Part shown: one piece after another, positions 31,933-40,277 of the stretch | How positions within the stretch are numbered: the first letter of the stretch is position 1 | Layout: the number at the start of each line of letters is the position of its first letter | From: Methanocellaceae archaeon UBA148 | GTDB lineage: Archaea > Halobacteriota > UBA148 | Length of the DNA: 40,402 bases | Direction: 5' to 3' | Assembly (NCBI GenBank): GCA_002495885.1 | Contig: DAHG01000072.1 | Coordinates: forward strand, 55,213 to 95,614 | Position numbers and translations under genes: made by a program | Notes under the pieces: generated by a model | What the model was told of the DNA's origin: nothing | Database searches by the model: none | The model's input: only the letters and a program-made list of their open reading frames with translations

Positions 31933-32702
31933 TGGGTGAATTAAAGGGTATTTATGCATTATGGTATAGAGAAGTCAAGGTATTTACGAGAGAACGATCA
32001 AGAGTTATTTCATCGATTATTAATCCTCTGCTATGGTTTTTTATCATTGGTGGGGGTCTTGGAGCATCTGTCTCATTTGGTAGTATAAATTATCAAACAT
32101 TTATTTATCCGGGTATCCTAATTCAAACAGCATTATTTTCTTCTATTTTTTTTGGGGTTTATATTGTCTGGGATAAAAAAATAGATTTCATGAAAGAAGT
32201 ACTAGTTGCACCTATGAACAGAACATCGATATTTGTTGGTAAGATACTTGGGGGGTCTACAGATACATTGATTCAAATTATTATTTTATTAACAATCGGT
32301 GTTGTTTTTATTGCAACTGGGGTTATGAGTGGAATAAATTTTAATTTTTTCACAATATTTGTTACTATAGTTTTTTTGTATGTGACAACAGTTGGACTTG
32401 TCAGTATCGGACTTATACTTGGCTCTCAGATGGAAAGCCCTGAAGGTTTTCAATTGATTATCAGTTTTGTTATTTTTCCCATGTTTTTTTTATCAGGGGC
32501 ACTTTTTCCAATAAATAATTTACCGTCATGGTTAGCCCCTTTCATATTAGCTAATCCAGTAACATATGCAGTGGATGGTGTTAGGGGAGTTCTAATCGGC
32601 TTCTCAAGATTTAGCCTCGTATATGATTTCCTGATAATTTGCATTTTCTCAATAATAATGATTTTAATTGGCACGTATGCATTTAAAAAGATGAAAATTT
32701 AG
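31932..32702 (+). CDS. ABC-2 type permease (DrrB-like)
   Basis: The 256-residue integral membrane protein has six predicted helices and is the transport partner of the preceding ATPase. After an amphipathic start (LYALWYREVKVFTRERSRV-type, residues about 7-25) come the first helix and the conserved FSSIFFGVYIVWDKKIDFMKEVLVAPMNRTSIFVGKILGG region. The family's PMFFLSGALFPINNLPSWLAPFILANPVTYAVDGVRG motif is at about 178-214. Substrate direction is probably export. It shares a TAATG junction with the ATPase gene. Confidence 0.92.
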   Translation: MGELKGIYALWYREVKVFTRERSRVISSIINPLLWFFIIGGGLGASVSFGSINYQTFIYPGILIQTALFSSIFFGVYIVWDKKIDFMKEVLVAPMNRTSIFVGKILGGSTDTLIQIIILLTIGVVFIATGVMSGINFNFFTIFVTIVFLYVTTVGLVSIGLILGSQMESPEGFQLIISFVIFPMFFLSGALFPINNLPSWLAPFILANPVTYAVDGVRGVLIGFSRFSLVYDFLIICIFSIIMILIGTYAFKKMKI

Positions 32703-32706
32703 TAAT

Positions 32707-32733
32707 AATTTTTTTATAAAGCTTAAAAAAATT
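32707..32733 (+). terminator. Hairpin after the ABC transporter operon
   Basis: A perfect 10-bp inverted repeat (AATTTTTTTA / TAAAAAAATT) with a 7-base loop starts 4 bases after the permease stop. The T-rich arm and position suit a transcription terminator. An 11-bp direct duplication (TACTGCCACCA twice, 32749-32770) follows shortly after. Confidence 0.5.
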
Positions 32734-32907
32734 AGTATATTAGTATTATACTGCCACCATACTGCCACCATCGGGAATGTTTGCTAAAAGTTAGATGCCT
32801 AGTTATGATTCGCTTCTCCATCTCATCAATCACATACAAAAATAGGAAATCCCATACAACAATGGGAAAAACTTAATCTATCGTTGAGTTAATTATAACG
32901 ACTCTGG

Positions 32908-33627
32908 ATGAGCGAAAAAACGATCTTCTTCGACGCATATGGGACCCTGCTGGAGCTTGGAAATTATCATCGGGATCTCTCCGCGCTTATGTTAAAGGAG
33001 ACCAAGTTTGACTTGGACTTGGATTCATTTCACTTGGCATGGAATACTGAATTTGAGCGAATGATCTTTGATATAATAGAAAGTCGAAACCCTTTCACAA
33101 CCCTTCGGACGATTTATGGGGCAAGCCTTAAGAGAGCCTTTCTTCAGCACTCGGTTCACCTTGAAGATGAGCGGGTGGATGAACTCAACATTATTTGCAG
33201 GGAATTCTTGGACCAACAATGCTCCATATTGCCGTCAGCAAGAAAAATAATAGCGAAGCTGAAAGAGGAAGGTGCTAATGTGGGTTTGATCTCCAATGGT
33301 GACAATGAAGAGGTTTTGTATCATCTGGGAGATCTTGTTGGAGTTTTTGATTCAGTGATAACCTCTGAAAAGGTTGGGCTGTATAAACCTGACCCAGAGA
33401 TATTCAGGATCGCTCTGGAGGAGTTTGGGGCCAAGGCATGTGATTCTCTACATATAGGTGATAATCTTCGCATCGATGTGGCAGGGTCGAACAAAGCCGG
33501 GATCGGCTCGATATGGTATAACCGAAGAAACAAGCGTCCTGTCGATGGCATCCATCCGATGTTCACGATATCTGATATGGAAGAAGTTTTGGAGATCGTT
33601 AACTTGATGTTCCCACAGCATCGGTGA
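32908..33627 (+). CDS. HAD-superfamily hydrolase (haloacid dehalogenase-like, DxYGT type)
   Basis: The 239-residue HAD protein has motif I FFDAYGTLLE (nucleophile Asp9), motif II LISNGD (about 131-136), motif III Lys in EKVGLYKPDPEIF, and motif IV HIGDNLRIDVAGSNKAGI (about 195-212). The residue two after the nucleophile is Tyr, not the Asp used by most HAD phosphatases. That DxYGT form is seen in haloacid dehalogenases and REG-2-like proteins, so phosphatase activity should not be assumed. The start codon lies within a region with no strong ribosome site. It stands alone on the plus strand. Confidence 0.88.
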   Translation: MSEKTIFFDAYGTLLELGNYHRDLSALMLKETKFDLDLDSFHLAWNTEFERMIFDIIESRNPFTTLRTIYGASLKRAFLQHSVHLEDERVDELNIICREFLDQQCSILPSARKIIAKLKEEGANVGLISNGDNEEVLYHLGDLVGVFDSVITSEKVGLYKPDPEIFRIALEEFGAKACDSLHIGDNLRIDVAGSNKAGIGSIWYNRRNKRPVDGIHPMFTISDMEEVLEIVNLMFPQHR

Positions 33628-33702
33628 TATGGTAAACAGTACGCACTGATAAGCTGACCCATCGGACCGGAAAGTCTCTTCTTGATTTCCAGAGCAAGTG
33701 CC

Positions 33703-34395
33703 CTAAGCAAAGAACGAGAACAGCACCGACAATAAGACCGTGATATAAACTGCTTGGAAGCTCCCGGTTCCGCCGAGATTGACATAAGCGCTTCCACGCT
33801 CTTTTATTGAGTATAACCGTGTCACCAATCCGATCAGTATACCCAGAACGCCTGAAACGAGAATCACGGGTGCGATGCTTTGGGGTGCTAAGGCTAATGC
33901 GAATGGGATTGTTAACAATCCAATACTATTGGGAACCGTTATGCCTACTCCACTTTTCGGTTCAGATAGCAGGTTTGTAGCAACTATCATGATCAACGTG
34001 ATCAGTATCGTCTCCAGCATTGGTGTAATGTGGAAAAGGCTCAGAGCAAACAGCAATGGCAATATAAATCCGCCTATGTTCAGTGTAACGGTCGTATGGT
34101 ATATGCGTGGATCCCCGCTATCCAGTTCCTCTTTCAACGGTACGGAATAAACCTCTCCTAATAGCAAAGCCTCATTACTGGTGTAATGTGGTTTCTTTGT
34201 CCTTGTACGGTATAGCGGCATCTCAAAAACTTGCAATAAGAGTATGGCAGTCATTATGGCAAACAATGTATTAGGAAAAAGCCCAAGGGAATTGCCCAAT
34301 TTTCCCACATAACACAGGTAAAATATCGGGAGCAATAAAAAGCCAAACAGCGCAAACATTTTCGAATCTGGCTTGTTTATGAGACCTCTAACCAT
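33703..34395 (-). CDS. DUF1614 family membrane protein
   Basis: The 230-residue polytopic protein has about seven helices. It matches the archaeal DUF1614 pattern: a paired N-terminal hydrophobic region, LNIGGFILPLLFALSLF, the MIVATNLLSEPKSGVGITVPNSIGLLTIPFALALAP loop and helix, and a C-terminal YVNLGGTGSFQAVYITVLLSVLF. The function of the family is unknown. The minus strand has TATATTTAAG at about 34424-34433, so it likely has its own promoter although it follows the tyrS-KH block on the same strand. Confidence 0.8.
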   Translation of the reverse strand: MVRGLINKPDSKMFALFGFLLLPIFYLCYVGKLGNSLGLFPNTLFAIMTAILLLQVFEMPLYRTRTKKPHYTSNEALLLGEVYSVPLKEELDSGDPRIYHTTVTLNIGGFILPLLFALSLFHITPMLETILITLIMIVATNLLSEPKSGVGITVPNSIGLLTIPFALALAPQSIAPVILVSGVLGILIGLVTRLYSIKERGSAYVNLGGTGSFQAVYITVLLSVLFSFFA

Positions 34396-34480
34396 CCTGC
34401 CACCCTAGAGCAAGTTGTTCGTTGGCTACTTAAATATACCGTAGAAAGGCACGCCCCCCCTTGTCATCTTATATGGGGAG

Positions 34481-35017
34481 CTAACCGAGGATTTCCTGGA
34501 ATTTTCTCTCCTTTTTCTGCTTCTCAAGATAACCGTATACGGGTGCATGTGGTGCTCCCTTGACCAGCATTTCGATGGCCCTTCTTACGATCTGGATTTG
34601 ATTTGGTGTGCCGATTATTCCAACTGTTTTTACGTAGACCGAAATCTTTGCGCCTGTTAATGTCTCCATCAGCTCCCGGGTCTTTCCATTACTTCCAATT
34701 ATCCGTCCCTTCACTCGTGTAACATCTTTTTTCGTCTTAAGTATCTTGGATAAATCTACTGTATCCAACATGATCATTTCATCTTTGAGTAATAAAAATG
34801 CCTTTTCAGGACTGAAACCCATTCCGATTGCCTTGATAACCTCGCCTGCCATCATTTCCTTCAAGGAATCCGAGGAGCTGATTTGGACGCTCCCCATTTT
34901 ACTGTCGATGTTAAGGTTGACGCCGATTTTTTCAATTATGCTTTTGGTGCTTCCATTAGCACCAATTATAACCCCCACCCTATCTAGTGGAACTTTAACA
35001 TACATCATCGAACTCAC
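34481..35017 (-). CDS. KH-domain RNA-binding protein, archaeal Dim2/Pno1-like
   Basis: The 178-residue protein has two KH domains. The first (about 1-75) has GVIIGANGSTKSIIEKIGVNLNID with the GxxG loop as GANG. The second (about 85-165) has GRIIGSNGKTRELMETLTGAKISV with GSNG. It matches the archaeal relatives of Pno1/Dim2, which act in small-subunit rRNA maturation with Nob1 and Rio kinases, and the gene beside it is rio1. It probably starts at GTG 35017, overlapping the rio1 stop as GTGA; ATG 35008 and 35005 are alternatives. Confidence 0.9.
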   Translation of the reverse strand: MSSMMYVKVPLDRVGVIIGANGSTKSIIEKIGVNLNIDSKMGSVQISSSDSLKEMMAGEVIKAIGMGFSPEKAFLLLKDEMIMLDTVDLSKILKTKKDVTRVKGRIIGSNGKTRELMETLTGAKISVYVKTVGIIGTPNQIQIVRRAIEMLVKGAPHAPVYGYLEKQKKERKFQEILG

Positions 35018-35766
35018 CGGATCTTTGCAACGACCTCTTCATCGGAACATTCCACACCTAACTTTCTAAAAAATTTAACTATATTCTTCACGTCCCTAAG
35101 GAGAAAAGTCTCAGCATTAGGATGGTCCCTTGTGACTGACTGCCCCATATCGATGAAAATCGGTGAACCATCATACAAGATGTTGTACTCGCTCAGATCG
35201 GCATGAACCAACTTCGATTTGTTGTAAAGGATGCTCATATAGTCCACGATCTTGGCGAGCAGCTCAGCGGGGTCCTTAATTTCATGTGCTACATCCTTTA
35301 GCAGGGGTGCTGGATGTTCGTCCTTTCCGATGAATTCCATAACCAAGACGTTCCTTTCCACCACCATCGGTTTCGGAACCCTAACTCCGGCTTCATACGC
35401 CTTACTCAGATTTCGCAACTCTTTTCGAGCCCAAGCAAGCACAATGTCTTTTTTGTTATGTTTTATGTTTTTGAATCTAGAATCGCCGGTCAAATATTCC
35501 TGCATCGCCCTGAAATCACTAGTGACTATCTTATATATCTTGATGGCAAGCTCGCCCTCTTTACCGATGGCATGAAACACGTTTGCCTCTTTTCCTGTAC
35601 TGATGACTCCGCCCATTGCACTAATAATATCTTTGCTTGCGAGTCTATACAGGGCTTTCAGCGTGGGAACGTCAAACACGTCGCCCCACACTTTTAGATC
35701 TTCAGAATCTTTTACTCTTACTCGCAGTTGTTCAATCTTTTCGTCGATTCTTTGCATCTCTTTCAT
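35014..35766 (-). CDS. rio1: RIO1-type serine protein kinase
   Basis: The 250-residue atypical kinase is linked to 40S-type ribosome maturation. Visible elements are the ATP loop STGKEANVFHAI, catalytic Lys in LAIKIYK, HADLSEYNILYDGSPIFIDMGQSVTRDHPNAETFL (about 179-213) with the catalytic Asp and Asn and the metal-binding Asp (FIDMGQ). I start at ATG 35766, which overlaps the aIF-1A stop as ATGA; a frame opening at 35802 would overlap aIF-1A by 40 bases. It is followed by the KH gene through a 4-base overlap. Confidence 0.94.
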   Translation of the reverse strand: MKEMQRIDEKIEQLRVRVKDSEDLKVWGDVFDVPTLKALYRLASKDIISAMGGVISTGKEANVFHAIGKEGELAIKIYKIVTSDFRAMQEYLTGDSRFKNIKHNKKDIVLAWARKELRNLSKAYEAGVRVPKPMVVERNVLVMEFIGKDEHPAPLLKDVAHEIKDPAELLAKIVDYMSILYNKSKLVHADLSEYNILYDGSPIFIDMGQSVTRDHPNAETFLLRDVKNIVKFFRKLGVECSDEEVVAKIR

Positions 35767-36062
35767 GTTTTGCCTTTTAAGTATCCCCTGCGCTCCAACC
35801 AATCCACCTGCGGAGAGGTGTATCTCCAGATCACATCTGCTTTACCGTCCTGGAAATCCCAAGGCACGATGATTATGACATCTCCGTTGCGTATCCAGAT
35901 CCGCTTTTTCATCTTACCGGGTATTCTGCCTAGTCTCGTCTTTCCGTCCAAACATCTAACGCTCACTCGATTGGCGCCAAGCATGCCATCTACGATGCCC
36001 AGCATCTCTTTACCCTTAGGAATTCGCACACGTACGATCTCCTCCCCTTCTTCTTGATTCAA
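35763..36062 (-). CDS. Translation initiation factor aIF-1A
   Basis: The 99-residue OB-fold protein promotes scanning and subunit joining on the small ribosomal subunit. The core GIVDGMLGANRVSVRCLDGKTRLGRIPGKMKKRIWIRNGDVIIIVPWDFQDGKADVIWRYTSPQVDWL is standard (residues 22-88; the DGKTRLGRIPGKM piece is diagnostic). The start is TTG at 36062. It overlaps the tyrS stop by 4 bases and has GAGAGGTG six bases before it, which favours TTG over an internal GTG. It sits between tyrS and rio1 with overlaps on both sides. Confidence 0.95.
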   Translation of the reverse strand: MNQEEGEEIVRVRIPKGKEMLGIVDGMLGANRVSVRCLDGKTRLGRIPGKMKKRIWIRNGDVIIIVPWDFQDGKADVIWRYTSPQVDWLERRGYLKGKT

Positions 36063-37039
36063 ATTAACACCTCTCGCACGGGATCCAGAATATCATTTAC
36101 ATATTCTATTGCAGCATTCTTCAGGTCCAACGGATGCAATGTGTCGGAAACGAAATCCCTCTCCAGAGAATCATAGGACGCATAATGCAAGTCTCCGCCA
36201 AACTTGTCTGGACGTTTGATCGTGACCTCAGAGAATCTAGGAAAGAGATGGTATCTGAACAATTGAACTATCGGGTTATCCTCTACTTGCTTTGGACAAA
36301 AGGCACCACTAATCTTTTGTTTGACTTGCTCACGGGAATCATCCACCGAAATGTAATTTTCCTTTGATGAACTCATCTTTGTTCCATCCAATCCAACTAA
36401 AATAGGTATATGTATGCATATCGGGGCTCTTAGCCCAAGCTTTGGCATCACATCTCTGGCCAGCATGTGAATCTTACGCTGATCCATGCCTCCCACTGCA
36501 ACATCTATGCCAAGCTCTACTATATCTGCCACCTGCAAGACCGGGTATATCACATTGGAGGTTTTCATGTTTTTTGGGTCCCGAGCTATCATTTTCATAC
36601 TCCTTATTGCTCTTTGTTCAGTTATATGGCTCATCAGCCTATGGCTCAACATCTGATATTCAGGAGTCATTTGAAAGCCATCTTTATTTGAGAGATTATA
36701 CTCATCTGAGCCGCCGAGCACAAATGTCGTCTTATTCGGGTCGAGCCCCATAGCCACGAATGCTTCTTTATTCTCCTTTGCCATGCCATGGATTTCCTCT
36801 AATTCTCCTTTTTCGTTCAAGTACGCATGGAGATCTGCCAAAAGAACTATAATCTCAAATCCAACATTTTGGAGATCGAGCAGTTTGTTGACTGTGAGAA
36901 CGTGTCCCATATGTATTTTTCCAGAAGGCTCATAGCCTACATACGCAGTTAGGCGCTTCTTGGACTCGATTAACTCCTTCAACTCATCCAATGTCACGAT
37001 CTCTTCTACATTTCTGGTTATCAAAGATAATTTATCCAT
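36059..37039 (-). CDS. tyrS: Tyrosyl-tRNA synthetase, archaeal type
   Basis: The 326-residue class I synthetase charges tRNA-Tyr. The HIGH-type signature is in YEPSGKIHMGH (about 36-46) and the KMSKS-type signature is in LDGTKMSSSKEN. Also visible are the amino-acid pocket residues in YVGYEPSG, YPVLQVADI and VGGMDQRKIHMLARD. Length and motifs match archaeal/eukaryal TyrRS, which lacks the bacterial S4 tail. It leads the tyrS-aIF1A-rio1-KH operon; adjacent genes are joined by 4-base overlaps. Confidence 0.95.
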   Translation of the reverse strand: MDKLSLITRNVEEIVTLDELKELIESKKRLTAYVGYEPSGKIHMGHVLTVNKLLDLQNVGFEIIVLLADLHAYLNEKGELEEIHGMAKENKEAFVAMGLDPNKTTFVLGGSDEYNLSNKDGFQMTPEYQMLSHRLMSHITEQRAIRSMKMIARDPKNMKTSNVIYPVLQVADIVELGIDVAVGGMDQRKIHMLARDVMPKLGLRAPICIHIPILVGLDGTKMSSSKENYISVDDSREQVKQKISGAFCPKQVEDNPIVQLFRYHLFPRFSEVTIKRPDKFGGDLHYASYDSLERDFVSDTLHPLDLKNAAIEYVNDILDPVREVLI

Positions 37040-37168
37040 CTGTGTCTAAGAACGGGTGGCAATATCTTAATGTTTTGCTTCAATTCAGCTAGTTTAAGTT
37101 GTGCTTTTTGCTCTTTAGGGGCTGAAATAGAATATTAATAAATATACTGAGCTATACTTAGGTCTGTT

Positions 37169-38131
37169 ATGCTTGACTACTTGGGGATAATATTGGGGCT
37201 CGCCCTTTTATATAAAGGTGCAGGTTACTTAGTTGATGCCTCATCCGATCTAGCTGAGCGGCTTGGTATCTCTTCTTTGGTAATCGGGCTGACAATTGTT
37301 GCATTCGGCACATCGATGCCTGAATTCATTGTTAATGTTTATTCATCCCTTCAAGGAAATGCTGATGTTGCCTATGGTAATATCGTTGGAAGCAGTATCT
37401 GCAATATATTGTTGATACTAGGCTTGGCTGCCCTACTAACACCCCTAAAAGTTCAAAGCTCAACTGTTTGGAAAGAAATACCATTTGCTTTGCTTGCCGC
37501 CTTAACTCTTTTTGCAATGTCGAATAAGACATTCTTTAATCTAGTAAACACTGATTATTTGACAAGGACAGATGGAATAATTCTGCTTTTCTTTTTCATA
37601 GCGTTTCTGTACTATACTTTTGAATTAACCAAATCTAAACAAGAAGAAAGTGCACTAGGGCTTAAAGTGCATAAACATAAAGGAATCATCCTCTTTTTCA
37701 TGATGGCTGGTGGCTTTGCTGCTTTATTTATTGGCGCAAGGCTTACTGTAGATTCAGCAGTTAACATAGCACGGCAATTTGGAATTAGTGAGCTATTAAT
37801 TTCCTCAACGATTGTTGCAGTAGGCACATCTTTTCCTGAACTGGTGACATCCCTTGTAGCAGTTCAAAAAAAGGAAATGGACCTATCAATAGGGAATATT
37901 GTCGGCTCAAATATTTTCAATATATTTTTCATAATGGGTGTAAGCGCAGTTATTTCTCCTTTGGCCGTGCCGGTAGGAATAAATTTTGATTTCATTATTT
38001 TGATAATTACAACTATATTATTATTTGTTTTTATGTTTAGCGGCAAAAAGCATACATTAGACAGATGGGAAGGAATGATATTTCTATTGCTGTATGTTGT
38101 TTATGTTGCTATTATACTTATCAGGGGATAG
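37169..38131 (+). CDS. Na+/Ca2+ (CaCA) family cation exchanger
   Basis: The 320-residue membrane protein has about ten helices in two inverted halves, as in the YrbG/NCX_Mj group. Each half has the ion-binding alpha repeat: GTSMPEFIVNVYSSLQGNADVAYGNIVGSSICNIL (about 49-83) and GTSFPELVTSLVAVQKKEMDLSIGNIVGSNIFNI (about 217-250), with the Glu and Asn/Ser ligands retained. It exchanges cytoplasmic Ca2+ (or a related cation) for Na+ or H+. The start ATG follows an AT-rich promoter (AATAAATATAC near 37136-37146), giving an almost leaderless message. Confidence 0.92.
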   Translation: MLDYLGIILGLALLYKGAGYLVDASSDLAERLGISSLVIGLTIVAFGTSMPEFIVNVYSSLQGNADVAYGNIVGSSICNILLILGLAALLTPLKVQSSTVWKEIPFALLAALTLFAMSNKTFFNLVNTDYLTRTDGIILLFFFIAFLYYTFELTKSKQEESALGLKVHKHKGIILFFMMAGGFAALFIGARLTVDSAVNIARQFGISELLISSTIVAVGTSFPELVTSLVAVQKKEMDLSIGNIVGSNIFNIFFIMGVSAVISPLAVPVGINFDFIILIITTILLFVFMFSGKKHTLDRWEGMIFLLLYVVYVAIILIRG

Positions 38132-38276
38132 CAATACTCAAATTTTTTCTGATAATTAGCGAGGATATTTGATACAGGGAGTTAAAGAAATTAAATTTTC
38201 CTCCACGGTTCGCAGAGCTATTCTCATTCAGGTTTCAGCTAACTATGAATTGTCTTTTGTTTGAGGCATAATCTCA

Positions 38277-39008
38277 TCACAATAACTGCAATAAAATAAC
38301 AAGTAAAATTCCTAAAATTAAAGAAAAAATTGTGGAATGATCTTCTGATTTGCCGCATGAATTTGGAATAATTTCATCACTTGTAATATATATCATTAAA
38401 CCAGCGGTAGCTCCTATAATTAGTCCAACTAAAGATGTGGAAATACGGGTATATACCGAGTTAGCGATTAGTAGTCCTATTAAAATTGCGATTGCTGTTG
38501 ACGACGAAATCAAAAAGGACTTTAATCTTTTTTTTGTACAGTAAAAATATGGGGCAGAAGTACATATTCCTTCAGGAATATTATGAATTGCAATTGCTAC
38601 AGCTATAATAAAACCTACTTTAGCTGTTGAAACTGCTCCAATGGCTATAGCCATTCCTTCAGGGATATTATGCAAAAATATTCCTGTAATGAGAAATAAT
38701 GCCGTTCTTTTTAATTTATGTTCTTGGTCTTGAGAACAAAGTTCTGGATGTATGTGTGGGATTAATTTATCAACACCATACATCGTAATTGAACCTAAAA
38801 CAATCCCTACAAGACATATCTCTTCTGAAGAAAGATGTATGCTTTCGGGAATAAGCTCTAAAAAAGAAATAGCTAACATCACTCCTCCTGCAAAAGCCAA
38901 CATATTATACATGAATATTTCAGAGGGCTTTTTCAGGACACCAATTAAAGATCCTATTACTGGACCTAAAACTGAAATTGCTATGATGGTCAATAACGTG
39001 TTATCCAT
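38277..39008 (-). CDS. ZIP-family metal transporter
   Basis: The 243-residue protein has about eight helices. The two metal-binding helices are clear: IFLHNIPEGMAIAIGAVS (about 111-128) and AIAIHNIPEGICTSAPYFYC (about 137-156). Between helices 3 and 4 there is a loop with HIHPELCSQDQEH, a His-rich metal-handling segment. ZIP proteins bring Zn2+, Fe2+ or similar ions into the cytoplasm. Its promoter holds two similar inverted repeats flanking a TATA box, suggesting metal-responsive control. It converges on the CaCA exchanger gene. Confidence 0.92.
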   Translation of the reverse strand: MDNTLLTIIAISVLGPVIGSLIGVLKKPSEIFMYNMLAFAGGVMLAISFLELIPESIHLSSEEICLVGIVLGSITMYGVDKLIPHIHPELCSQDQEHKLKRTALFLITGIFLHNIPEGMAIAIGAVSTAKVGFIIAVAIAIHNIPEGICTSAPYFYCTKKRLKSFLISSSTAIAILIGLLIANSVYTRISTSLVGLIIGATAGLMIYITSDEIIPNSCGKSEDHSTIFSLILGILLVILLQLL

Positions 39009-39013
39009 TTTTC

Positions 39014-39061
39014 AACTCTGATAAAAAGAGTTAAACTGCTTATAAACTTTATCAAAAAGTT
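39014..39061 (-). promoter_or_regulatory. ZIP promoter with two inverted repeats around a TATA box
   Basis: Repeat A (39014-39032) is AACTCT, 7 bases, AGAGTT. Repeat B (39045-39061) is AACTTT, 5 bases, AAAGTT. On the minus strand, TTTATAAG lies between them (about 39040-39047). Repeat A covers the expected transcription start of the ZIP gene, 6 bases before its ATG. Two alike dyads around a TATA box are what a dimeric metalloregulator operator pair would look like. Confidence 0.45.
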
Positions 39062-39353
39062 GTGTACATTCTCTTTTTTCTTCGGAGCAATCCGAAAATT
39101 GCGTCAGCAGAGTAAAATTCTTACTTTTCTATAAATTTTTGCGAAGCAGACTATTTTGTATGGGGTTCACTTTTCTAGTACGAGATTTAATCCAATAAAT
39201 ACGTTAAGGGGCGTTTTCTTCCACGGAAAGATTTAAGGTGCAATTAATATTTATTATGGGGTACTAATATTACATAATAAAAAATATGATCTAAAGCTCT
39301 GAATAAGTATTATGTTGAAATGAACAAGACACATTTACTATGGGGATATACAA
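39062..39353. other. Intergenic region upstream of rubrerythrin, no gene seen
   Basis: The region is A+T-rich with no convincing frame. The rubrerythrin ribosome site GGGGAT (about 39341-39346) precedes the ATG at 39354. TATA-like stretches occur at about 39247-39255 (TAATATTTA) and again near 39276-39284, but neither is a clear consensus. Confidence 0.4.
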
Positions 39354-39875
39354 ATGAGTAAGACAGAAGAGAACCTAAAAGCTGCTTTTGCGGGTGAAAG
39401 CCAGGCCAGAAATAAGTATCTTTTTTTTGCAGAGGTTGCAAGAAACGAGGGTTATCACTATATAGCGAAAATATTTGAAGAAACAGCAATTAATGAGATG
39501 CAACACGCAAAAGACGAATTTAAGCTTTTGGAGGGCATTGGGAATACAAAAGCAAATCTTCAGGAAGCAGCTGAAGGAGAACATTATGAAGCCTCTGACA
39601 TGTATCCAACATTTGCAAAGGAAGCCGAAGAGGAAGGGAATAAGGACGCTGCACTGCTATTTAAGCAAATAAGGAAAGTTGAATCAGAGCATGAGGTACG
39701 CTATAAAAAGCTATTAGAGATGGTGGAAAAAGGTACTGTGTTCAAAAGAGATACACCGATAAGGTGGAGATGTTCAAAGTGTGGATACGTACATGAGGGA
39801 ACAGAACCACCGGCAAAGTGTCCATGTTGTAGATATCCACGTGAATATTATGAGCCAGAAAATATGGAATTTTAG
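39354..39875 (+). CDS. rbr: Rubrerythrin
   Basis: The 173-residue non-haem iron protein reduces hydrogen peroxide in anaerobes. The di-iron four-helix domain (about 1-135) has Glu ligands in AAFAGESQARNKY, EETAINEMQHA and the second half EAAEGEHYEA and IRKVESEHEVRY. The C-terminal rubredoxin-like domain has CSKCGYVHEGTEPPAKCPCC (about 143-162), with two CxxC pairs for one iron. Length and order match the family. It stands alone; the ribosome site is GGGGAT. Confidence 0.95.
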   Translation: MSKTEENLKAAFAGESQARNKYLFFAEVARNEGYHYIAKIFEETAINEMQHAKDEFKLLEGIGNTKANLQEAAEGEHYEASDMYPTFAKEAEEEGNKDAALLFKQIRKVESEHEVRYKKLLEMVEKGTVFKRDTPIRWRCSKCGYVHEGTEPPAKCPCCRYPREYYEPENMEF

Positions 39876-40277
39876 TTTAATTCCTATTTTTTAATGTATT
39901 TAAAGGGTTCAAAGGGCTTTGGGCAATTTCACTTAAATGCGATTAAGCGAAGTGCTGAGCACTCCAAAAATTTCTCCTTGATTTTTCGGCAGCCCATGAA
40001 AAATCAGAGATGAAAACTTTTTGAGAGATGGCGAGGCATTTTTGGGAGTAGGGGAAAATGCTTGGCATTTTAGCGAAGCGACCTTGTGAACCGTTAAATT
40101 CCTGTTAAATCCCACGAGCCGTAGGCGAGGGACAGTATGACGCAGGACACTCTTTATTGAATTTGTAGAATTTAGATATGAATGGTATTGGCGAGAAAAC
40201 CCGTTTATGGAAATGTTTATGTTGTTAGTTCTACTATTTATATTATTCTAACATGTTTTGTGTTGGGTGGTTCAAAA
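39876..40277. other. Intergenic region after rubrerythrin with hairpins, no gene seen
   Basis: A T-run (CTATTTTTTAA, about 39885-39895) just after the stop may end the rubrerythrin mRNA. Further on are a short palindrome AGTGCT-G-AGCACT (39951-39963) and a 9-bp stem with a 10-base loop (TGATTTTTC/GAAAAATCA, 39979-40006). The end contains TATA-like TATTTATATTA (about 40226-40236) in front of the last gene. No coding frame was convincing. Confidence 0.45.
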
